Assembly: GCF_010974945.1 (NCBI RefSeq)
Contig: NZ_JAAIVB010000012.1
Span: 1-64,000, forward strand
Source of the DNA: Noviherbaspirillum galbum
Lineage (GTDB): Bacteria > Pseudomonadota > Gammaproteobacteria > Burkholderiales > Burkholderiaceae_D
Length of the DNA: 64,000 bases
Direction: 5' to 3'
The position numbers and the translations under genes were made by a program. Shown piece after piece: positions 26,804 through 33,545 of the stretch. The notes under the pieces were generated by a model, which was given only the letters and a program-made list of their open reading frames with translations, did no database searches and was not told where the DNA came from. Every line of letters begins with the position of its first letter. Position 1 is the stretch's first letter.

Positions 26804-27958
26804 TCAGACGAAATGCACGTAGGCAGCGAGCGCCGCGCAGCACACGGCGAGATGGAGGATGTGCAGCAGCAGCTTCTGGCGCTGGGAAAGCTTGATGCGC
26901 TTCTCGAGCGACCGCATGAAGCTCGGCTCGGCTTCGACCGATACCGCAGCTGGGGAGGCAGGCGACGCTTCCGGCTCGTCGTCTCCGACCACGGCGACGA
27001 GGGCACGGCGCTGCTCGGGCGCGCGCGCTGGAGGGGGCGGCGTCTCGGCCAGGGGCTGGGATGGTGCATGGACCTGGGCTGGCGCCTGCATCTGCGCCTG
27101 CGCCTGCGCCGCCTGCCGGCGCTCCGCGTCGACCGGCGCCTGAGGACGGTTTTCCGCCGCCGGCCGGGGAGTCTCTGCGATCTCCCGCACCCGGCCCGTC
27201 GTCAGCATCACGTGGAGTTCGTTCACGTTGGGCTTGCGGCGGAAGGTTTTTTCCCAGGCCTTGATCAGGTTGACGTGGCCTTCGCCCAGCAACGCATCGC
27301 ACAGGTGGTTGCCCAGCTCGCGGCCGCATTCGACCGCCTTCTGCAACTGCGCTTCATGCACGTCGTTGGCGATGCCGGCCAGGGTGCGCGCCTGTATCGG
27401 GTCGGCGCACTTGCGCAATTCGCCGGCGAGGTCGAGATATTCCACCGGCTGATCAATCTGAACCGCCGGATCAAGGATCAGGCGCGGCTCGATGCGCTTA
27501 AGTTCCAGCAGGGCCTGCACGCCGTGGTCGAGCGTGCTTTCGTCCGGCCTTGCGCCCGGCTTGCGCCCATGCGGGAAGAGTCGTGAATCGTGGTAGCCGC
27601 GCAGGTAGGAGCGCCAGGGTTCGAGATCGGCCTTCGAGAGCAAGAAAGGCTTGCTCCAGCCCTCGCCTTCCAGCGCGTGGTCGATGGGAATCAGCGCCGA
27701 CCGCAGCTCGGGAATGCTGCGCACGCGGTCGATGGTGTCGTTGACGTCGGCGATCGGCTTTTCCGTGACGGAGATGGGCTTGACGGCGGGCGCTGGCGGC
27801 TCGTCGTGGTGGTCGGCGGTTTCCGGCGGCGCTTCCGGCTCGGCGCCGCGCAGGCGCGCCTTCTTTAGCTCGAGGGCCTTGCGCGCCTCCTGCTGCAGGC
27901 GTTTCTGCCGTTCGGTTTCCCGCTCGAGGTAATCGAAATCCACGGCCGGATACTGCAT
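26804..27958 (-). CDS. Unknown protein with C-terminal membrane anchor
   Basis: A 384-residue protein of unknown function; no family was recognised. The N-terminus (MQYPAVDFDYLERETERQKR) is charged and helical, the middle (about 80-270) looks globular and predominantly helical (TIDRVRSIPELRSALIPIDH), and a Pro/Ala/Gln-rich linker follows. The last 23 residues (KLLLHILHLAVCCAALAAYV and HFV) form one hydrophobic helix, so the protein is probably tail-anchored with the bulk in the cytoplasm. The ATG at 27958 follows AGGAGCC; a TTG start 13 codons upstream is less likely. A large inverted repeat lies between it and flhD. Confidence 0.75.
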   Translation of the reverse strand: MQYPAVDFDYLERETERQKRLQQEARKALELKKARLRGAEPEAPPETADHHDEPPAPAVKPISVTEKPIADVNDTIDRVRSIPELRSALIPIDHALEGEGWSKPFLLSKADLEPWRSYLRGYHDSRLFPHGRKPGARPDESTLDHGVQALLELKRIEPRLILDPAVQIDQPVEYLDLAGELRKCADPIQARTLAGIANDVHEAQLQKAVECGRELGNHLCDALLGEGHVNLIKAWEKTFRRKPNVNELHVMLTTGRVREIAETPRPAAENRPQAPVDAERRQAAQAQAQMQAPAQVHAPSQPLAETPPPPARAPEQRRALVAVVGDDEPEASPASPAAVSVEAEPSFMRSLEKRIKLSQRQKLLLHILHLAVCCAALAAYVHFV

Positions 27959-27987
27959 GTCAGGCTCCTGGCCGCCTGGCGCATGGG

Positions 27988-28080
27988 GTGCGGACAAACG
28001 CCGACGGCCTCGGGCCTCGCGGCCCGAAGCGCACCGTGTCCGGATGTCGTCGCTTCGCGATCATCGGCGTTTGTCCGCAC
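27988..28080. repeat. 17-bp perfect inverted repeat with structured loop
   Basis: GTGCGGACAAACGCCGA (27988-28004) is exactly repeated in inverse at 28064-28080. The 59-nt loop holds a further hairpin (CGGGCC, TCGC, GGCCCG) and a GAAGCG/CGCTTC pair, so the whole stretch can fold as a branched structure. It fills nearly all of the gap between the flhD stop and the leader of the tail-anchored gene. There is no U-tract on either strand. Confidence 0.7.
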
Positions 28081-28083
28081 GCA

Positions 28084-28401
28084 TCAGAGGATGGCCTCCG
28101 GCGCCTGCGATGCCATCAGGATGGACGCGTGGACCGGCGCCGCGTTCGCGCCCGCCTTCTCATTGAGCAGCGTCGACAGGATCGCGGTGTCGTTGAAGCG
28201 GAAGCGCGACAGCATCATGTTGCATGCCGCCATCTTCAGCACCTGGCCATTGCTCATGCTGGCGATCAGGTCGGCGATCTCGCCGCTGATGCCAAGCCGG
28301 AAGATGGCTTCCGCGCGGTCCTGGCGGATCATCTGCTGCGCGATCATCAAATAGCTCAGGTTGACATCGCGGATTTCGGACAGAAAGTCATTATGCTGCA
28401 T
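28084..28401 (-). CDS. flhD: FlhD-like flagellar master regulator subunit, without a neighbouring flhC
   Basis: FlhD forms FlhD4C2, the master activator of flagellar genes in many beta- and gammaproteobacteria. The 105-residue product matches the family: EIRDVNLSYLMIAQQMIRQD, AEAIFRLGISGEIADLI and the SRFRFNDTAILSTLL segment. E. coli has Cys65 where this protein has Ser (LSRFRF). The C-terminus is slightly short. No flhC or other flagellar gene lies nearby. The gene begins 15 bp after mazF on the same strand with AGAAAGA in front, so it looks co-transcribed with the toxin-antitoxin pair. It may be a paralogue of a canonical flhD elsewhere. Confidence 0.88.
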   Translation of the reverse strand: MQHNDFLSEIRDVNLSYLMIAQQMIRQDRAEAIFRLGISGEIADLIASMSNGQVLKMAACNMMLSRFRFNDTAILSTLLNEKAGANAAPVHASILMASQAPEAIL

Positions 28402-28416
28402 GTCAGTATCTTTCTA

Positions 28417-28737
28417 TTAGTGAGCGAAAACTTCTTGTAGTACTTCCAGCGTCCTGGCCATGGTGTCATCGCTGACGACCCCCAGTTTCCTGACCAGGCG
28501 GGACTTCTCCATCGTGCAGATCTGGTCAAGAAGAATCAGTCCATCCTTCTGCATGAAATTCACCGGAATGCGGAACGGCGCCGGCATGTCCCGCGTGCTC
28601 AGGGGAGCGACGATCAGGGTGCTCAGGTACTCGTCCATCTCCTCCGGGGAGACGACGACGCAGGGCCACCGCTTCTGCGTCACGCTGCCGACCGGTTTAT
28701 CGAAATCGATCAGCCATATCTCGGCGCGCATCACCAT
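28417..28737 (-). CDS. mazF: MazF/PemK-family endoribonuclease toxin
   Basis: Probable sequence-specific mRNA interferase, held inactive by the MazE-like antitoxin. The 106-residue product has the CcdB/PemK-like barrel pattern: RAEIWLIDFDKPVGSVTQKR, WPCVVVSPEEM, TLIVAPLSTRDMP and the C-terminal GLILLDQICTMEKSRLVRKL. The first ATG (28737) overlaps the mazE stop by 7 bp; a second (28731) overlaps in the TGATG manner and could be the true start. The cleavage site cannot be predicted from sequence. Confidence 0.88.
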   Translation of the reverse strand: MVMRAEIWLIDFDKPVGSVTQKRWPCVVVSPEEMDEYLSTLIVAPLSTRDMPAPFRIPVNFMQKDGLILLDQICTMEKSRLVRKLGVVSDDTMARTLEVLQEVFAH

Positions 28738-28985
28738 GAAAAATCGGCGTCCGAGTCTTTGGGCAGCAAGGGCCAGGCGATGACCTGGTCCTGCGTCTTG
28801 GCTGCAATCTGCCTCGCCGCGTCCGCCCAGCCTTCACGCGACTTCTTCTTCGGCTTGCGGATCACGATGGCGTCCTTCTCCACCTGGATGTCCACTTCGC
28901 CGAGATCGAGGCCGGTTTCCAGCAAAAACGGCTTGGGTATCAGGACACCCTGAGAATTACCCATTTTGCGGATTGCAGACTTCAT
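28731..28985 (-). CDS. mazE: MazE/AbrB-family antitoxin
   Basis: DNA-binding antitoxin that neutralises MazF and probably represses its own operon. The 84-residue product has the AbrB/MazE start KSAIRKMGNSQGVLIPKPFL and the LDLGEVDIQVEKDAIVIRKP strand region; the C-terminal part (WADAARQIAAKTQDQVIAW and after) would wrap the toxin. It is preceded by an AT-rich promoter region with an inverted repeat and followed by mazF with overlap. Confidence 0.88.
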   Translation of the reverse strand: MKSAIRKMGNSQGVLIPKPFLLETGLDLGEVDIQVEKDAIVIRKPKKKSREGWADAARQIAAKTQDQVIAWPLLPKDSDADFSW

Positions 28986-29056
28986 AGAAATTCCTTTAAC
29001 AGAATGTTCTTACATCGTACCTCAAAATTTCCGGCTGGAAAACTAAAATGCGGACA

Positions 29057-29123
29057 TTGTTGGTACGAAGCACCGCTTCGATGCCGCTTTGTTTTTACAT
29101 TGTCTGAACAGTGATACCAACAA
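29057..29123. repeat. Inverted repeat upstream of mazEF
   Basis: TTGTTGGTA at 29057-29065 and TACCAACAA at 29115-29123: a 9-bp perfect inverted repeat in an AT-rich patch, 72 bp before mazE and just after the zinc-ribbon gene. It could be an operator for MazE or part of a weak terminator. Confidence 0.4.
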
Positions 29124-29199
29124 CGTAATTACAGAGCGAAGCCGATGGTGGAAGAGCGAGGATCGAGAGGAGAAAATGGCTGCGCGGAGACGGCGCCGT

Positions 29200-30666
29200 T
29201 CAGTAGGTGAGGGTGTTGGAACTGGTGTAGGAGGGGCAGCCGTCCTTGCCCCATTTGCCGCTGCAGAGCTGCCACTTGCATTGCTCGCGCATGAGGAAAT
29301 TGCCGGCGTTCTCGCAGGCGGCAAGCTGGGCCTGGACAAGCTGGGTACGCGCCTGCCTGGGCTTGCCGTGCTGGACCGCGCTCGCAGTGCGCGCGGGGGG
29401 CTGGCGCAGCTTCGCCTTCGCCTCCCCGGGCAGGCGCTGCGCCTCGTTCTTGCGGCGCAATTCTTCCGTGGCCTGCCTGCGGATCCGCTCGAGCTCGCGG
29501 TTGGCTTGCTGGCGCTTCGCGCGCGCGGCCGCGGCGACCATGGCCGACGACGCGGCGTTCGGGCTGGAAGCTTTGTCGGCCGGCGCGGCGGGCTGCGGTT
29601 TTTGGGCGCTGGCCGAGGTGGACGTGCCGACCGTGCCCGCGGCGGGTGCCGCCCCCTGCGCTGCGGACGAAGCGGCGTTTGAATCGGCAGCCGGGGATGC
29701 CGGCGCGGAAGCCGCCGAACCGGCGAGCGAGTCGGCCGAACGCATGCCGGCCGAAGCGACGGCGTTCGTATCGCCGGAAGCCTGAGCCTCGGGCGTGCCC
29801 GCGGCGGCGCTGCCCGCCGACCCGCTGCCGCTGCTGTCCCTTAGGGAATCGCCGGGGACGGCCGCGAGTCCGCCATAAGGCAGTTCACCTGGCGTCACGG
29901 CAGGCGGCTGGGGCTTGGGCGCAACCGCGACGCGCGAACCATCGAATGGAAGTTCGGAAGGGCTGATGCCTCCGGCGGCCATGTCGGGTCGGGTAGGACG
30001 GGCGGAATCGGCGGGCCCGGCAGGCGACGGCCGACGTGCAGACGCGTGCCGGGTTGCCGTGTCGACGATCGCCGCGAGCGTGGCTGGCTGGCCATGGCTG
30101 AGCCACCACACGCCGCCGAGACCGGCACAGGCGCCGACCAGGAACACCGATACCATCGCCGTCAGCCATCGTCCGCGCCTGCGCGGCGGAGGCTGGTCGT
30201 ACATTGCCGCCAGCTTGCGCAATTCCTCGTAGCTGGGCTTGCGCATCGGCTTCCTGGGGGTGACCGAGGGCGGCACGGCATGGTCCGGCCCCGGGGCGGA
30301 CGTGAATGGGTCGGCGCCATGCTGGAATGGAGAGTCGGCCCCCTGCCGCGCCTCGTGGTCCGGGCCGGCACGCCGGGCGTGCGGCACGTCCTGCGGCGAG
30401 GGTGAAGCATGACGGGAAGAACTGGGTCGGATCAAATGGCTGGTCCTCGAAATCGATTGCAGCCGGACGGGCAGGAATTGCCATTGGCCGCGGGGATCGC
30501 CATCGAGCCTGCGGTAGCCGCGGCAGGCAAGCACCGTGGCCGAGGGCGCCGCTTTCGGCGCAGCCCGGCCCGGCACGTGTCGCGCGACTTGTCTTGCTTC
30601 GGCGCGGCCGCATGAAGGACATGTCATGGCCGCCGACTTTTCGTTACCGCAATACTGGCACCGCAT
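29200..30666 (-). CDS. Zinc-ribbon protein with one membrane helix and cysteine-containing C-terminus, function unknown
   Basis: A 488-residue protein of unknown function. The N-terminus MRCQYCGNEKSAAMTCPSCG is a CxxC..CxxC zinc ribbon, which fixes the start at 30666. A Pro/Arg-rich cytoplasmic stretch follows, then one membrane helix (WLTAMVSVFLVGACAGLGGV, about 168-189). The next 200 residues are Ala/Ser/Gly/Pro-rich and probably disordered, then a charged helix (ANRELERIRRQATEELRRKN). The final 40 residues contain four cysteines (ACENAGNFLMREQCKWQLCS and GKDGC). The ribbon would be cytoplasmic and the tail periplasmic. Confidence 0.75.
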   Translation of the reverse strand: MRCQYCGNEKSAAMTCPSCGRAEARQVARHVPGRAAPKAAPSATVLACRGYRRLDGDPRGQWQFLPVRLQSISRTSHLIRPSSSRHASPSPQDVPHARRAGPDHEARQGADSPFQHGADPFTSAPGPDHAVPPSVTPRKPMRKPSYEELRKLAAMYDQPPPRRRGRWLTAMVSVFLVGACAGLGGVWWLSHGQPATLAAIVDTATRHASARRPSPAGPADSARPTRPDMAAGGISPSELPFDGSRVAVAPKPQPPAVTPGELPYGGLAAVPGDSLRDSSGSGSAGSAAAGTPEAQASGDTNAVASAGMRSADSLAGSAASAPASPAADSNAASSAAQGAAPAAGTVGTSTSASAQKPQPAAPADKASSPNAASSAMVAAAARAKRQQANRELERIRRQATEELRRKNEAQRLPGEAKAKLRQPPARTASAVQHGKPRQARTQLVQAQLAACENAGNFLMREQCKWQLCSGKWGKDGCPSYTSSNTLTY

Positions 30667-30748
30667 ACCAACCTGCCTGGTCAATCCGGCATGTGTATCG
30701 GAATGACCATCGCGGGAAAAACTTAGTTCAATCGAACAACTCACAAAT

Positions 30749-30790
30749 GAAAAAAAGGGTGATCGACCACAAGTGCCGCCACCCTTTGTT
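30749..30790 (-). terminator. Terminator after the L,D-transpeptidase gene
   Basis: On the minus strand AAAGGGTG and CACCCTTT flank an 18-nt loop and a run of T follows the second arm, about 60 bp after the stop. It separates this operon from the zinc-ribbon gene. Confidence 0.75.
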
Positions 30791-30850
30791 CGTGAAATCC
30801 GGCCTCGCGTACCGCCCGGCTTTCCGAACGGCACGATGCCTCAGATATGC

Positions 30851-32098
30851 TCAGATGTTGGTTTCGAAGACGATTCTCCAGGTCGTTCCTTCCCGTGCCC
30901 AGTACTGCCGCTTGCGCAGCGAACTCCGGCTCTTGCCGACGAAGGAATCCTGGGTGAAGGTGCTGACCAGCATGTCGTCGCGCCCCGGATAGAGGAAATG
31001 TGTGACGTCGCGCAGGACCACCGACAAGTCCCTCACGCCGTGGAGCGATTGCTGCTGCTTGGCAACCCAGCCATCGCGGTTTTCATTGTGGTCGGAACGG
31101 AATTGCCTGGAGTAATGATTCAGGATGCGGCCGCCGTCCATGGTTTCGAGATCGCGCCGCCAGTTGTCCAGCAGGCGCGCCGCCATGCTGCGGTCGTTTT
31201 CCCACTTCGTCTTGTTGACGAACTCTACGTTTTCGCTAATGACCACCGGCGTCTTGCCGATCTCGACTGAGGTGGAGATGCGGTAGAGATCGGGGTTCGT
31301 CAGGACGACGCAACCATCCGAGGACAGAGGCGGCCGGCTGTAGCTGTCGGACGGAGTGCCATGCAGCCAGATGCCGGAACCGCTGCGGCCGTTGACCTTG
31401 TCCCACTCGTTCGGATAATTGATCGGCAGGGCGCCGGATCCATAGAAATCCGGGAGGCGCTCCCCCGACAGTCGGCCGGTGATGTAGTAGACGCCGATCG
31501 GCGTCTTCTGGTCGCCTTCCTTGAACTTGTTGACGCCGAGCTTGCCCTGGCTGATGTAGTAGTCCGCCGCGAACTTCAGCTCGCCGTTGCGGTTCTCGTA
31601 GACGTAGAGCCGCGAGCGCTTCGCATCGACCACCAGCGCATGCTTCTGGTCGGGGCGCAGTTGCAGGATGGAGCGCGGCACCAGGTTGGGATCGGGCCGC
31701 TCGCGCAGCGACTTCAGCCTGACCATCGCTTCTTCGCGCAGATTCTTCAGTCGCTCATCCTGCCCGCTGACCGCGCCGAAGGTCGCAACCGGGAAGGTAT
31801 GCATCAGCAGCAGGTCGCCGCGGATGAGGTGGCCGAGCCGGAAATTCGGATACAGCTCCACCAGCCGGTCCGCCTTGGACAAGGCCAGGCGCAGGTGATT
31901 GGCGCCAAGCTCCTTGTAGACGTCGATCAGCATCGCTTCCGGGTCGGGCTTGCTGAGCGCGGCCGCGGCGGACGCCACCGCCGGGCTGACCGCGACGGCG
32001 GGACGCGCCAATGCCAGTCCCGCGAGCAGGACGGCGGCTCCAATTCTAACGACATGCATGGCACGCATTGCCCTGCCCTTCGATCTCGCCATCACCAT
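30851..32098 (-). CDS. L,D-transpeptidase (YkuD fold) with NTF2-like C-terminal domain, Cds6 type
   Basis: Periplasmic peptidoglycan enzyme; YkuD proteins form 3-3 crosslinks or act as L,D-carboxypeptidases, and Helicobacter Csd6, of similar layout, shapes the cell. The 415-residue product has a signal segment (about 15-36), an N-terminal helical region, then the catalytic domain: HALVVDAKRSRLYVYENRNG, and the motif with H246 (WLHGTPS) and C263 (SSDGCVVLTN). The last 110 residues form a SnoaL/NTF2-like domain (ending YWAREGTTWRIVFETNI). The ATG overlaps the stop of the TPR gene (TGATG), so the two are coupled. Confidence 0.9.
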   Translation of the reverse strand: MVMARSKGRAMRAMHVVRIGAAVLLAGLALARPAVAVSPAVASAAAALSKPDPEAMLIDVYKELGANHLRLALSKADRLVELYPNFRLGHLIRGDLLLMHTFPVATFGAVSGQDERLKNLREEAMVRLKSLRERPDPNLVPRSILQLRPDQKHALVVDAKRSRLYVYENRNGELKFAADYYISQGKLGVNKFKEGDQKTPIGVYYITGRLSGERLPDFYGSGALPINYPNEWDKVNGRSGSGIWLHGTPSDSYSRPPLSSDGCVVLTNPDLYRISTSVEIGKTPVVISENVEFVNKTKWENDRSMAARLLDNWRRDLETMDGGRILNHYSRQFRSDHNENRDGWVAKQQQSLHGVRDLSVVLRDVTHFLYPGRDDMLVSTFTQDSFVGKSRSSLRKRQYWAREGTTWRIVFETNI

Positions 32099-33222
32099 CA
32101 ACCGCCCGTGCTCTCCTGCTTGATCTGCCACTTGCCGCCGTGCTTGACCATGACGAGGGTCTTGCGGGTATTGGCGCTGAGGCGATCGGAGCTGTAGACC
32201 TGGCGGAACTTCACCGTGGCGGTATTGCCGTTGACCGCCACCTGCGGCGCTTCGACGCGGACATTGATGCGTCCCTTGCCGCTGATGCGCGAGCGTCGAT
32301 CGTCTTCCCAGGCCTTGCGGGCCTGGCCGCCCGGCGTCTGGAAGTCGTTGCCATAGTGGCCCAGGTAGGCCTTCACATCCTGCGCGCTCCATGCCTTGGC
32401 CCAGCCATGGACGGCGGCCAGCACTTCGTCGTCCTCGTCATCGTCGCGCGACGCCTTGGGTTCGGGCTTGGCCGGCTTGGCGGCCACTGCCGGCGCCGGC
32501 GCGGGAGCAGGCGCCACGGCAGGAGCCGGAGACGGTGCCGGGGCGGCAGCCGGACGGGCCGGCGCGGGCGAGGTGGTGGGAAGCGGCACCGCGTCCGCTT
32601 TGGCGATGGTCACGGGCGCCGACGGGGCCGCCGGAGCCGAACCAGTCGCGGGCTTGCCGGCCGCGGCCACGGCGGTATTGCCCACCAGGGTCTTCACCAA
32701 AGTGAGCTTGGACTTGGCGGCGGCGTTGCCGGAATCGAGCTGCAGCGCCTTGTCGTAGGCCTGGCTGGCAAGCTTGGCATGGACGTCGCCGAGGTTTTCG
32801 TAGGCGGTGGCGTAGCTCGGGTTGGTGCGGATGGCGGACTCGAGCGCGGCGCGCGCCTTGTCATACTGACCCGCCGCGGCATGCAGCACGGCGAGGTTGT
32901 TGTAGGGTTCGGGGAGGTTCGGATAGTCTTCGGTCAGCTTGGTGAAGACCGCGATCGCTTCGTTGGACTTGTTCTGCTCGGCCAGGATCACGCCCTTCAT
33001 GAAGCGCATCTGCGCATCGCGCGGGTTCTTCGCCAGGGACGCCTCGACGCGGTTCAGGGCCTCCGCATGCTGCCCGGCGCGCACCAGCTTGGACACATCC
33101 GCATAATCATCCGCATGCGCGGAGAACGACATCACGACCGCAAGAAGACTGGTGAGTGCGAGATGCTTGCCGGCCAGCCGGACCGGCATCATCGGCCGCG
33201 GTAAAAATTTCATGGTTTTCAT
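32098..33222 (-). CDS. Secreted TPR protein with NTF2-like C-terminal domain
   Basis: Probable periplasmic partner of the L,D-transpeptidase encoded immediately downstream. The 374-residue product has a signal peptide (LALTSLLAVVMSFSAHA), TPRs at about 40-185 (AEALNRVEASLAKNPRDAQM, EAIAVFTKLTEDYPNLPEPY, KARAALESAIRTNPSYATAY), a long Ala/Pro linker, an acidic patch, and a C-terminal SnoaL/NTF2-like domain (VHGWAKAWSAQDVKAYLGHY to KWQIKQESTGG) of the same type as in its neighbour. The start at 33222 was chosen because the signal peptide follows; the ribosome-binding site is weak. Confidence 0.85.
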   Translation of the reverse strand: MKTMKFLPRPMMPVRLAGKHLALTSLLAVVMSFSAHADDYADVSKLVRAGQHAEALNRVEASLAKNPRDAQMRFMKGVILAEQNKSNEAIAVFTKLTEDYPNLPEPYNNLAVLHAAAGQYDKARAALESAIRTNPSYATAYENLGDVHAKLASQAYDKALQLDSGNAAAKSKLTLVKTLVGNTAVAAAGKPATGSAPAAPSAPVTIAKADAVPLPTTSPAPARPAAAPAPSPAPAVAPAPAPAPAVAAKPAKPEPKASRDDDEDDEVLAAVHGWAKAWSAQDVKAYLGHYGNDFQTPGGQARKAWEDDRRSRISGKGRINVRVEAPQVAVNGNTATVKFRQVYSSDRLSANTRKTLVMVKHGGKWQIKQESTGG

Positions 33223-33545
33223 TCTGCTATGTCGAGTGGATGCCCGATGGGGCGATGCGCCTGGCGTGTCCTTCGTCCGCTGTGTCCGGCGCGTCATCTG
33301 GAGCAGCGACGTCCCGGATTCGAAACCAGTGCATTCTAACCTCGCTGGCTGGATAACGCCATTTGAGGAATGAGCAATGGACATCCGCGCAACGTGGGAG
33401 TGGGGGTGTGGAGGGATTGTGTGGTCAAGCGTGCCACTCTGCGTCAAGCGGGAGACGCTTTGTCATTCGCGCTTACCGCTGTCATCCCCGCGCAGGCGGG
33501 GATCCCATTTCGCTGGCCCAGCGCGCCACAACCATTTCTATCCGC
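33223..33545. other. 323-bp gap with one palindromic repeat
   Basis: Lies between the coiled-coil gene and the TPR gene, both minus strand. Apart from the dRS3-like repeat at 33479-33506 no gene, RNA or clear terminator was recognised. It probably carries the promoter of the TPR/L,D-transpeptidase pair. Confidence 0.5.
33479..33506. repeat. Palindromic intergenic repeat, copy 2 (dRS3-like)
   Basis: Core ATCCCCGC, GCAG, GCGGGGAT at 33484-33503 is a perfect 8-bp stem. It matches the copy at 4699-4718 (reverse complement) at 19 of 20 positions. It could act as a hairpin terminator for the coiled-coil gene 40 bp upstream. Confidence 0.65.

Noticed and set aside
27988-28080. Integron attC-like site
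   Set aside because: The arms are perfect inverted repeats without the GTTRRRY/RYYYAAC core sites and with no extrahelical bases, and no integrase is present.
26804-28083. flhC partner for the orphan flhD
   Set aside because: The gene downstream has no FlhC-like zinc cysteines or sequence; it is a tail-anchored unknown.
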